This document shows, piece after piece, positions 1 through 6,263 of a stretch of DNA of 7,339 bases. This DNA comes from CAYNGH01 sp964396845. GTDB lineage: Bacteria > Vulcanimicrobiota > JAJTBE01 > CAYNGH01. The stretch spans positions 1-7,339 of the forward strand of contig CAYNGH010000163.1 of NCBI GenBank assembly GCA_964396845.1, in the 5' to 3' direction. The notes below the pieces were generated by a model that was given only the letters and a program-made list of their open reading frames with translations, did not search any database and was not told the origin of the DNA. Both the position numbers and the translations under genes were made by a program. Each line of letters starts with the position of its first letter. Position 1 is the first letter of the stretch.

Positions 1-45
1 CGAGGGTTGTATCCCAAGGATCATGGACATCCCGACTCTTTTTTT

Positions 46-66
46 CCCCCTTTTCCAAAAAGGGGG
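46..66. repeat. Hairpin after nrnA
   Basis: CCCCCTTTT and AAAAGGGGG form a perfect 9-bp stem with a 3-base loop, 24 bases after the nrnA stop. On the transcribed strand the stem is followed by seven A residues, not U, and on the plus strand by CACTTAC, so it is not a canonical intrinsic terminator in either direction. It could stabilise the 3' end or separate nrnA from the next gene. No gene is recognised in the last 90 bases. Confidence 0.55.
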
Positions 67-90
67 CACTTACACTAACAGGCGTTCTCC

Positions 91-1068
91 CTAGGCTATG
101 GTTTCCCGGACTGCTTCCACCAGGGTATCTCCCGCTTGATCCAGGGGCATGTCCAGCTTGCATCCTGCGGCCCGCTCGTGGCCTCCTCCATTGAACCGTG
201 CGGCGATGCCGTTGACGGGGATCTTCGAGGATCGGATACTGGCCTTGGCTTTGCCGTCTTTGAGTTCTCGGATAAAGATGATGGTATGGACTCCCCGGAT
301 TACATTGAGATCCCGGATGATGTTCTGGGCGTCGGCTTCCTTGACCCGGTATTTATCCATCATGTCCCTGGGAAGCAGTGCCAGGGCTATCCCTTCCCGC
401 CGATAAACCTTTGTATCCAGCATAAGCTGACCCAGGAGCTGCATCACATTATGATCCATCTCCCGGTAAACCCGCCGTCCAATTTCTTCCAGGGGCAGGT
501 TGTAACGTTGAAGCATCTTTGATATGACCATGTGGGTTCGGTGGGATGTTTTGCTGTACTGGAAAGCTCCGGTGTCGGTGAAGATGGCCACATAAAGGCC
601 CAGAACGGTATCTTTGGACATGTAATATCCCAGGGCTTCGAAGAGTTCAAAGAATATCTCCCCCACCGAGGATGCCTCAATATCCACATAGTTTATGTCG
701 CCGTAAAAGGTATTGTCGGGGTGATGATCCACATTGATCTGAATCCTTGCCCGGAAGTTGTCACCTGCAGGACAACGGCTGTAATTAGGACACTCCACCA
801 TTATGGCGCAGTCAAATTTTCTGTCGGGGAGTTTTTCGGTGAGATTCTGAAGTCCCGGCAGGAACTGATAAGCTCCTGCAACCTGATCAGTGGTATATAT
901 GACCGGGTCCTTGCCCATGATTTTCAAGACTTGATAAATTGCCAGGGCAGAACCCAGGGCATCGCCGTCCATATTGACATGAGGCATTATCAGAAAGCTT
1001 TCCGACTGGTCAACGGCTTTCCTGAATTGTTCGGTAAAATTTAAAAATGCCCCGTTATCGTTATTCAT
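91..1068 (-). CDS. nrnA: NrnA-type DHH/DHHA1 phosphodiesterase (nanoRNase / pAp phosphatase)
   Basis: Members of this family degrade RNA oligos of two to five nucleotides and, in many bacteria, dephosphorylate pAp; they are cytosolic and metal dependent. Numbering from the ATG at 1068 (325 aa), the DHH domain has motif I HVNMDGDALGS (H30, D34, D36), motif II VECPNYSR (E92), motif III VDHHPD (D114, H115, H116) and motif IV FTDTG (D165). The DHHA1 substrate-binding domain carries FNGGGHERAAG near 292-302. Length is normal for NrnA. An ATG at 1098 is in frame, but it has only CAGGG almost touching it, while the ATG at 1068 has AAAGGG seven bases upstream and leaves a family-typical N-terminus, so I prefer 1068. 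It lies 53 nt after rbfA as the last complete operon gene. Motif II has Glu where Asp is classical. Family assignment is firm; the exact substrate (nanoRNA, pAp or c-di-nucleotide breakdown products) is inferred. Confidence 0.93.
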   Translation of the reverse strand: MNNDNGAFLNFTEQFRKAVDQSESFLIMPHVNMDGDALGSALAIYQVLKIMGKDPVIYTTDQVAGAYQFLPGLQNLTEKLPDRKFDCAIMVECPNYSRCPAGDNFRARIQINVDHHPDNTFYGDINYVDIEASSVGEIFFELFEALGYYMSKDTVLGLYVAIFTDTGAFQYSKTSHRTHMVISKMLQRYNLPLEEIGRRVYREMDHNVMQLLGQLMLDTKVYRREGIALALLPRDMMDKYRVKEADAQNIIRDLNVIRGVHTIIFIRELKDGKAKASIRSSKIPVNGIAARFNGGGHERAAGCKLDMPLDQAGDTLVEAVRETIA

Positions 1069-1075
1069 CCTGACA

Positions 1076-1081
1076 CCCTTT
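1076..1081 (-). promoter_or_regulatory. Ribosome-binding site deciding the nrnA start
   Basis: The minus strand reads AAAGGG seven bases before the ATG at 1066-1068. The alternative upstream ATG at 1096-1098 has no well-spaced Shine-Dalgarno sequence, so this site favours the shorter protein. Confidence 0.6.
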
Positions 1082-1121
1082 ACCAGCCCATTATTCATTG
1101 CCCTGGGGTGAACCCATCATG

Positions 1122-1520
1122 TCAAATTGTCAAATCCCCGGTATCATCGGGATAATCACCACATGAATCCAGAACCTCTCGGGGAGGAGCAATCTGGTTA
1201 ATCAGGTTGACCACGTCAACTCCCCGCTGAATCCCTCGATCCAGAATAAAATTGACCCTGGGGGTCTTCTTCAGTCGAATCTTTTTGCCCAGTTCTCTGC
1301 GGAAAAAGCCTTCGGCAGATTTAAGCCCTTCAAAACTCCGGGCCATCTGTTCTTCTTCCCCCAAGATGCTGACAAAGACCCTGGCCGAGGTCAAATCCGG
1401 CGCTACTTCAACCTGAGTAATAGTCACAAACCCCACCCGGGGATCCTTGCAAGCGGGAAAAATCTCCGCCAGGGTTTCCTTGATCATCCCGGCAACTTTC
1501 TGCATTCTCACCTTTGACAT
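1122..1520 (-). CDS. rbfA: 30S ribosome-binding factor RbfA
   Basis: RbfA is a small KH-fold protein that binds the immature 30S subunit near the 5' end and helix 28/44 region of 16S rRNA; it assists late maturation and must leave before initiation. The 132-aa product fits the family: the start RMQKVAGMIKETLAEI (5-20), then DPRVGFVTITQVEVAPDL (26-43), SARVFVSILG (45-54) and the closing helix DRGIQRGVDVVNLINQI (94-110). After that comes a short acidic tail rich in Asp, which looks poorly conserved. The ATG lies only four bases after the infB stop, with GAAGGGA inside the end of infB, so translation is probably coupled to infB. It is placed next to IF2, as in many bacteria. Nothing looks broken, and the identification is secure. 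Confidence 0.95.
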   Translation of the reverse strand: MSKVRMQKVAGMIKETLAEIFPACKDPRVGFVTITQVEVAPDLTSARVFVSILGEEEQMARSFEGLKSAEGFFRRELGKKIRLKKTPRVNFILDRGIQRGVDVVNLINQIAPPREVLDSCGDYPDDTGDLTI

Positions 1521-1524
1521 GGAA

Positions 1525-3858
1525 TCAGCTTCCCTTCACTGGCTGTTTAAACCGGGAAGGCGGGGAAACATCTTCATCCTCAAGGGTTCGTTCGATTTCC
1601 TGCAGGGTGTAAGCCTCGATGATGTCGCCGGGTTGAAGTCCCGGGAAACGTTCTATCATCACACCGCACTCAAAGCCTCCCTGGACTTCCTTCACATCGT
1701 CCTTGAACCGTCGGAGAGAGTCAATTTTCCCTTCGAAGACCACCACGTTATCACGAAGAAGACGAATTTTGGAGTTACGTTTCAATTTTCCTTCCAGCAC
1801 ATAACATCCGGCAACTACTCCCACCTTGGAAACCTTGAATATTGCCCGAATCTCCGCCCGGCCCAGCATCACTTCCTGATATTCCGGCTCCAGAAGGCCG
1901 GTCATGGCTTTTTTGATGTCCTGAATGGCGTGATAAATGACCCGGTAAAGGCGGATGTCCACATTTTCTTGTTCTGCCATACGTCGGGTGGTGGGATCGG
2001 GACGGACATTAAAACCGATGATAATGGCATTGGACGCAGTGGCCAGCATCACATCGGATTCGCTGATGGCGCCGATGCCTCCGTGAATGATGTTGATGCG
2101 TACCTGGTCGTTGGAAAGCCGGGTTATGGAATGGCGCACCGCCTCCAGAACGCCGTTAACATCGGCCTTGAGGATAATCCTGAGTTCTTTGACTTCGCCC
2201 AGCTTCATCTGGTCAAAGAGGTCCTCCAAGGTTACCCTGGCATCGGTTTTCATCCGTTCGGTGCGTTGCTTGAGTTTTCTGTCCTCGGATATGGCCTTGG
2301 CATATTTTTCGTCTTCCATCACCTGCAGGTAATCCCCCGCTTCGGGAGCACCTGAAAGTCCGATAATCTCTGCAGGAAAAGAAGGCAGGGCTTTTTTAAT
2401 CCGTTTCCCCTTATCATTGACCATAATCCGGATTCGGCCCCATTCATTGCCTACCACAACAGAATCTCCCACTCTGAGGGTGCCATTTAACACAATAACC
2501 GTGGCTACAGGGCCAAGACCCTTATCCAGTTTTGATTCGATAATGGTGCCCTGGGCAGGACGACTGGGGTTTGCCTTGAGCTCCTGCATTTCCGCCACCA
2601 GAAGAATCATCTCCAGAAGCTCGTCAATACCGGCCTTGGTAATGGCAGATACGGGAACCATGATGGTATCTCCGCCCCAGTCCTCGGGTATAAGCTCAAA
2701 TTCCGTCAGCTGTTGTTTTACCCGTTCGGGATTGGCCTCGGGCCTGTCGATCTTGTTGATGGCGACAATAATGGGGACCTGAGCTGCCTTGGCATGGTTT
2801 ATGGCCTCGATAGTCTGGGGCATTACCCCGTCATCCGCCGCCACAACAAGAACAGCAATATCAGTGACCGATGCTCCCCTGGCCCTCATCTGGGTAAAGG
2901 CTTCGTGGCCGGGAGTGTCGATGAATACAATCCTGCGGTCGTCAAAAGTGACAGTGGAAGCACCGATATTCTGGGTGATTCCTCCGCTTTCAGATTCGGT
3001 TACCTTTGTATGGCGGATTGCATCTAAAAGAGAAGTCTTGCCGTGATCCACATGTCCTAACACTGTTACCACCGGGGGACGGTGGGAAAGGAGTTTTTCG
3101 TCATCCTCGACTTCCTCGGGACGAACCTCTTCGATTTTTTCCTGTTCAATCTTGAATCCAAATTTCTTGCCCACTGCTGCTGCTGTTTCAAAGGCAAGAT
3201 TCTGGTTGATGCCGGCCATAATCCCTTGCTTCATAAGCATCTTGATTATCTCATTGGCAGGCATTTCCAGTTTCTGGGCCAGATCTCCCACAGTAATGGT
3301 TTCCGGCAGTTCCAGCCATTTTTGTATCGATTCTTTCTTGGTGACCTCGGGAGCCCTGGAAACAAATCGCCCCCGGCCCTTACGGCCTTTACGGCCCCGG
3401 AAATTATCCTTCGGCCTGGGGAAGGTTCTTGTCAGAAGCTTTGACGAACGGCTGGCGGTATCCGAACCGGTTCCCTTGAGCTTTTCCTTGATGGTGGCAG
3501 TTTCACCGGTGACAAAGTTTGGCTTCTTGCGAAGCTCTCCATTTGGTGTTTCCTGAGTGGATGTGGTTTTTTTCCGCTTCTTGCGGGATGCCTCGGATTC
3601 CTGAGGTTTCTTTTCCGGGGGTCTGGCGGTTTTGACAGTTTTTTTGCCGGCATCACCGGCCCTGGGCCTGCTCGAAGGCTTTTCTTCTCCAGCAGCCCTG
3701 GACTTGAATTCTGCTTCCACTTTTTGAGCGACATCGTCTTCCAGGGAAGAGGAATGGGATTTAACCTCAAGTTTTAAATTATTCTTGAGATAATCTATCA
3801 GCTCTTTATTAGCCACACCCAGCTTTTTTGAAAGTTCGTAGATTCTGACTTTTTTCAT
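1525..3858 (-). CDS. infB: Translation initiation factor IF-2
   Basis: IF2 is the GTPase that recruits fMet-tRNA to the 30S subunit and promotes 50S joining. In the 777-aa product, an IF2_N helical domain lies at about 1-52, followed by a basic Lys/Arg/Pro-rich linker (about 54-175, with an RGRKGRKGRGR patch near 154). A second IF2_N-like domain is at about 177-238. The GTPase domain begins near 260: G1 GHVDHGKT (268-275), G2 GGITQNIGA (292-300), G3 DTPGH with the catalytic His318, G4 NKID (368-371) and G5 SAI (404-406). Domains II, III and the C-terminal tRNA-binding domain run from about 434 to 760, and a short extra tail ends in VKGS. The start ATG has GGAAGG six bases upstream, and the ylxR stop lies inside that spacer, three bases before infB. 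The G2 motif has Asn and Ser where His and Tyr are usual (ITQHIGAY). Identification is certain. Confidence 0.98.
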   Translation of the reverse strand: MKKVRIYELSKKLGVANKELIDYLKNNLKLEVKSHSSSLEDDVAQKVEAEFKSRAAGEEKPSSRPRAGDAGKKTVKTARPPEKKPQESEASRKKRKKTTSTQETPNGELRKKPNFVTGETATIKEKLKGTGSDTASRSSKLLTRTFPRPKDNFRGRKGRKGRGRFVSRAPEVTKKESIQKWLELPETITVGDLAQKLEMPANEIIKMLMKQGIMAGINQNLAFETAAAVGKKFGFKIEQEKIEEVRPEEVEDDEKLLSHRPPVVTVLGHVDHGKTSLLDAIRHTKVTESESGGITQNIGASTVTFDDRRIVFIDTPGHEAFTQMRARGASVTDIAVLVVAADDGVMPQTIEAINHAKAAQVPIIVAINKIDRPEANPERVKQQLTEFELIPEDWGGDTIMVPVSAITKAGIDELLEMILLVAEMQELKANPSRPAQGTIIESKLDKGLGPVATVIVLNGTLRVGDSVVVGNEWGRIRIMVNDKGKRIKKALPSFPAEIIGLSGAPEAGDYLQVMEDEKYAKAISEDRKLKQRTERMKTDARVTLEDLFDQMKLGEVKELRIILKADVNGVLEAVRHSITRLSNDQVRINIIHGGIGAISESDVMLATASNAIIIGFNVRPDPTTRRMAEQENVDIRLYRVIYHAIQDIKKAMTGLLEPEYQEVMLGRAEIRAIFKVSKVGVVAGCYVLEGKLKRNSKIRLLRDNVVVFEGKIDSLRRFKDDVKEVQGGFECGVMIERFPGLQPGDIIEAYTLQEIERTLEDEDVSPPSRFKQPVKGS

Positions 3859-3861
3859 TTA

Positions 3862-4224
3862 TTACCTTCCTTGTCCTTGACTGTCTGGATCCTGCCCCGG
3901 ATTATTCTCCCCTGCCGGGGATACCAACCCTTTGACACCATTGAATATTTCCCTGAGGGTGTCAAAGGCCTGATCTTCAACTGCCTGGTGATAACGCCGG
4001 CGAAACTTTTTGTCCATCAAAAATCTCTCCAGACATTCACCCTCCCGGCAGATATATAAACCCCTTCCCGGAATGTTACCGGTGGAATCCAGCCGTGCCC
4101 GCAACCAGCCCTTCTGCCTGACCAACCGATACAATCGGGGCCGAGGTTTTATGCAACGGCAGACGACACACATCCGGGAGGGTATGTGCCCAGGTTTTCC
4201 CACTTTGCCATTATTCGTACTCAT
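3862..4224 (-). CDS. ylxR: YlxR family RNA-binding protein (RnpM-like, DUF448)
   Basis: YlxR proteins are small basic RNA-binding proteins encoded between nusA and infB. The B. subtilis member binds RNase P RNA and modulates RNase P (RnpM), and has also been reported to affect glucose-responsive transcription. The 120-aa product contains the family signature: RMCVVCR (17-23), a basic stretch KPRPRLYRLVRQKGWLRARL (26-45), then NIPGRGLYIC and GECLERFL (about 49-68). A polar Gly/Gln/Asp/Pro tail of about 20 residues makes it slightly longer than most. The reading frame is open far upstream to 4374, but that part is the shadow of the nusA tail. The ATG at 4224 gives a normal 16-residue leader before the first domain Arg-Met-Cys. 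It overlaps the nusA stop by 14 bases and has no good Shine-Dalgarno sequence, so initiation probably depends on ribosomes terminating nusA. No ylxQ gene follows; infB starts three bases later. Confidence 0.9.
   Translation of the reverse strand: MSTNNGKVGKPGHIPSRMCVVCRCIKPRPRLYRLVRQKGWLRARLDSTGNIPGRGLYICREGECLERFLMDKKFRRRYHQAVEDQAFDTLREIFNGVKGLVSPAGENNPGQDPDSQGQGR
3865..3870 (-). promoter_or_regulatory. infB Shine-Dalgarno site overlapping the ylxR end
   Basis: The minus strand reads GGAAGG, then TAATAA, then the infB ATG. The first TAA of the spacer is the ylxR stop, so a ribosome finishing ylxR sits on the infB initiation site, which implies translational coupling. Confidence 0.65.
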
Positions 4225-5926
4225 AGCCGTAACCATAGGTCTGACGGCCCTTCTTCTTCTTCTTCTTCTTTTTCTTCTTGGGCCTGTCCTCGGTATAGGC
4301 CGGCCCGTAAATCTGATCCGCAATATTACGATCACCGCCATAAGCCATGGCAACATACTGCTCCACAGGCACATCCTTTGGGATATGCTTCAGAGCATTC
4401 TCAATCTCCTTCTGCTTTGAGCGATCTTTCCTGGGCGGAGCCAGAACATCCACATCAGGAATCCCAGTATCGTCAAACTGGGGAGTGTACTCCGCCAGAC
4501 GGCGAAGCTCTTCTTCCTCACGGCGACGGCGTTCCTCGGCTTCCAGCTTTTTCCTCTCGGTTTCTTCCCGGCGACGGCGTTCCTCTTCTTCTTTGCTGGA
4601 CTTTTCTTCCCTCTCACGGCGGGTTTTTTCTTCTTCCTGGGCCTGGATTCTCTTTTCCTCTTCTTCCCGGTGACGTCGGATTATTTCCTCATGGCGACGG
4701 CGTTCTTCCTCTTCCTTGCGTTGAACTTCCAGCTCCACCGCCTGGGTTTCACTCTTTATGTCAATCTTCCAGTTGGTCAGCTTCGCCGCCAGCCGTGCAT
4801 TCTGGCCTTCCTTTCCAATAGCCAGGGAAAACTGGTCATTGGGAACAATCACCAGGGCCGATCTATCATCGGGGTCCAGGGTCACTGTCAGCACCCGGGC
4901 AGGGCTCAGGGCATTAGATACAAAAGTGAAAGGATCATCGGTATAGTTGATAATGTCAATCTTCTCGCCCCGCAGTTCATCCACCACCATTTGAACCCGG
5001 CTTCCCCGGGGGCCTACGCAGGCTCCCAGAGGGTCAACATTGGGTTCCAGGGCACGGACAGCAACTTTTGACCGGGATCCCGGCTCTCTGGCCACCGAGT
5101 GTATCTCAATAAGGCCCTGTCCAATTTCCGGCACTTCCATCTCAAAGAGGGCCTTGATCAGCTCGGGATGAGTCCGGGAAAGAACCACCTGGGGGCCCCG
5201 GGGAGTCTTATCCACGGCAACAACATATGTCTTCACCCTCTCACCCCGGCGGAAATATTCCCCCGGTGCCTGCTCCTGGGGAGGAATAACTCCCTCGGCT
5301 TTTCCCAGTTCGCAGATCCAGCTTCGATGCTCCTGGCGCTGGATGGTGACGGAGATAACCTGTCCCGCCCGTTTCTGGTATTCTCCGTAGATAATATCTC
5401 TTTCGGCTTCCCGAATTTTCTGAATGATCACTTGTTTGGTGGTCTGGGCGGCTATCCGGCCAAATTTCTTTGGGTTCACATCCACCACCATATCAACCCT
5501 CAGCCCCTGCTCCAGGGATTCGATGGTGGCATCGGCAATGGGCACCAGGATTTCCTTCACCTCGGTGAACTCATCCTCGCCGGCAGTTTCATCAACGGCC
5601 CCGGCTTCATCGTCATCCTCCTGGGGAAGTTCCGGCGCCGGCGGATAAACCGCCAGAATCTCGTCCTTCTTGAAGAGCTTCTTCGCCTGAGCCAGGGATA
5701 TCTCCCTCTCCGGGTCCTTTCTTCGGGGAACTATGGTAAGGGTGGCGATGACCCTGATGCTTCCCCCGCCTTCCCAGTCGATGGCAACCCGCACATTGTC
5801 ATCGGTTTCATAGTTCTTTCGATATGACGAGGTGAGAGCCGATTCAACCGCCTCCTGCAGAACGCCAAGAGGGATATTCCTTTCCTGCTCTATCTGTTTA
5901 AGTGCCTGTATTATATCCCCATTCAT
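4211..5926 (-). CDS. nusA: Transcription termination/antitermination factor NusA with extended C-terminus
   Basis: NusA binds RNA polymerase at the RNA exit channel, stimulates pausing and intrinsic termination, and takes part in antitermination. Counting from the ATG at 5926 (571 aa): the N-terminal polymerase-binding domain (1-~180) includes QIEQERNIPLGVLQEAVESA and FGRIAAQTTKQVI (155-167). It is interrupted at about 90-130 by an acidic, Pro-rich insertion. The S1 domain follows at about 186-252, KH1 with CVGPRGSR (303-310) and KH2 with LAIGKEGQNARLAAKL (368-383). After KH2 comes an unusual extension of about 170 residues: an E/R/K helix (403-478), a mixed segment containing PPRKDRSKQKEIENALKHI (497-515), ten consecutive Lys (550-559) and the end YGYGYEYE. 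Many NusA proteins stop soon after KH2. The frame stays open upstream to 6055, but that overlaps rimP; AAGGAGGT six bases before ATG 5926 fixes the start. The gene sits 32 nt after rimP. The core is certain; the role of the tail is unknown. Confidence 0.97.
   Translation of the reverse strand: MNGDIIQALKQIEQERNIPLGVLQEAVESALTSSYRKNYETDDNVRVAIDWEGGGSIRVIATLTIVPRRKDPEREISLAQAKKLFKKDEILAVYPPAPELPQEDDDEAGAVDETAGEDEFTEVKEILVPIADATIESLEQGLRVDMVVDVNPKKFGRIAAQTTKQVIIQKIREAERDIIYGEYQKRAGQVISVTIQRQEHRSWICELGKAEGVIPPQEQAPGEYFRRGERVKTYVVAVDKTPRGPQVVLSRTHPELIKALFEMEVPEIGQGLIEIHSVAREPGSRSKVAVRALEPNVDPLGACVGPRGSRVQMVVDELRGEKIDIINYTDDPFTFVSNALSPARVLTVTLDPDDRSALVIVPNDQFSLAIGKEGQNARLAAKLTNWKIDIKSETQAVELEVQRKEEEERRRHEEIIRRHREEEEKRIQAQEEEKTRREREEKSSKEEEERRRREETERKKLEAEERRRREEEELRRLAEYTPQFDDTGIPDVDVLAPPRKDRSKQKEIENALKHIPKDVPVEQYVAMAYGGDRNIADQIYGPAYTEDRPKKKKKKKKKKGRQTYGYGYEYE
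4250..4279 (-). repeat. AAG trinucleotide tract encoding ten lysines in nusA
   Basis: Ten consecutive Lys codons, nine AAG and one AAA, form a near-perfect trinucleotide repeat close to the nusA 3' end. The ylxR start codon lies about 26 bases downstream. Such tracts can change length by slippage in steps that keep the frame. Confidence 0.85.
4493..4720 (-). repeat. Degenerate coding repeat for the E/R/K helix of NusA
   Basis: This stretch encodes NusA residues 403-478, almost wholly Glu, Arg and Lys. The plus-strand word GGCGACGGCGTTC occurs three times (about 4522, 4570 and 4693), each encoding a Glu-(Arg)3-4 block such as EERRRREE. A diverged relative is near 4667. The alternation of acidic and basic runs matches ER/K single-alpha-helix or coiled-coil sequences. 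The repeated words suggest growth by internal duplication. Confidence 0.7.
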
Positions 5927-5932
5927 CGGGAT

Positions 5933-5940
5933 ACCTCCTT
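5933..5940 (-). promoter_or_regulatory. nusA Shine-Dalgarno site (AAGGAGGT)
   Basis: A full-consensus AAGGAGGT lies six bases upstream of the ATG at 5924-5926, between the rimP stop and nusA. It settles the nusA start against the open frame reaching to 6055 and supports rimP truly ending at 5959. Confidence 0.85.
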
Positions 5941-5958
5941 GTCGTCGATAGATACTCT

Positions 5959-6219
5959 TCAGATACCGGGAGATTCCACTTCCAGGTAATATTTTTCTTC
6001 GATCATGTCCTCCCGGTCCAGCATTTCTGACAGTGCCCTGGAAAAAGTTTCGCACATGTCAAGAGTAACACCGCCGGGGCCGGTGATGGTCACCCGCAGA
6101 ATCCTGCGGCCATGTTCCATTATATAGGCAGACCTGACCACCTGGATCTCTGTTAGCTGACTCACCTGGTCAATCAGCCGGTTAATTTCTTCTTTTATAT
6201 GCCTTGATGAACTGCTCAA
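5959..6219 (-). CDS. rimP: Ribosome maturation factor RimP, N-terminal domain only
   Basis: RimP binds the free 30S subunit and helps early assembly around protein S12 (the 3' domain/pseudoknot region). The family is normally about 150 aa: an N-terminal alpha/beta domain, then a C-terminal SH3/Sm-like barrel. Here the product is 86 aa. The N-terminal domain is complete and typical: RRILRVTITGPGGVTLDMC (38-56), SRALSEMLDREDMI (60-73) and LEVESPGI (79-86). The protein stops right after the conserved SPG, where other family members continue with DRPL and the second domain. Only 32 bases separate the stop from nusA, with a perfect nusA ribosome site, so no room exists for the missing barrel and no frame restores it. 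The start is TTG, chosen because AAAGGA lies seven bases upstream and no ATG is available. It may be a minimal functional form or a decayed one. Family call is strong; activity is uncertain. Confidence 0.85.
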   Translation of the reverse strand: MSSSSRHIKEEINRLIDQVSQLTEIQVVRSAYIMEHGRRILRVTITGPGGVTLDMCETFSRALSEMLDREDMIEEKYYLEVESPGI

Positions 6220-6226
6220 TGGGTTT

Positions 6227-6232
6227 TCCTTT
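6227..6232 (-). promoter_or_regulatory. rimP ribosome-binding site for a TTG start
   Basis: The minus strand reads AAAGGA, then seven bases, then TTG at 6217-6219. The same six bases can pair with UCCUUU from the 3' arm of the leader hairpin (6238-6243), so access to this site may be regulated. Confidence 0.6.
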
Positions 6233-6243
6233 ATAACAAAGGA
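6227..6243 (-). promoter_or_regulatory. Possible rimP Shine-Dalgarno-sequestering stem
   Basis: In the transcript, UCCUUU at the end of the terminator-like hairpin can pair with AAAGGA, the rimP ribosome site, across a five-base loop (GUUAU). This stem and the lower part of the 11-bp hairpin exclude each other. It is seen as sequence complementarity only; regulatory use is inferred. Confidence 0.35.
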
Positions 6244-6263
6244 GTGGGCGGACCCACTCCTTT
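6238..6263 (-). terminator. Terminator-like attenuator hairpin in the rimP-nusA leader
   Basis: The transcript folds as AAAGGAGUGGG, loop UCCG, CCCACUCCUUU: a perfect 11-bp stem starting about 18 nt after the predicted transcription start. Outside the stem the sequence is GUUAUAAAGG, so the U-tract is short and interrupted. A strong hairpin with a poor U-tract is what NusA-stimulated terminators look like. In B. subtilis the equivalent operon is known to be autoregulated by NusA-dependent attenuation in its leader. It may also stop transcripts arriving from the upstream glycosyltransferase gene, which has no other visible terminator. Confidence 0.7.

Noticed and set aside
1..30. Possible start of another minus-strand gene (MSMILGIQPS)
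   Set aside because: Only ten codons, no convincing ribosome site, and no clear match to TruB, the most usual neighbour of nrnA; cannot be supported from this window.
1447..2355. 302-codon open frame on the plus strand
   Set aside because: It lies wholly antisense to rbfA/infB, whose protein families are unmistakable. The translation has no recognisable domain and looks like a mirrored frame.
4225..4374. 50-residue N-terminal extension of YlxR
   Set aside because: Arg-rich sequence that is just another frame of the nusA tail (including the polylysine tract); the YlxR domain starts normally after the ATG at 4224.
4186..4821. Ser/Pro-rich plus-strand open frame of 211 codons
   Set aside because: Its low-complexity composition is simply the reverse complement of the Glu/Arg/Lys codons of the NusA tail.
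5099..5827. 242-codon plus-strand open frame
   Set aside because: Antisense to the S1/KH region of nusA; no family resemblance and no ribosome site of note.
5927..6055. 43-residue N-terminal extension of NusA
   Set aside because: It overlaps the end of rimP, has no NusA similarity, and the ATG at 5926 has a perfect AAGGAGGT in front.
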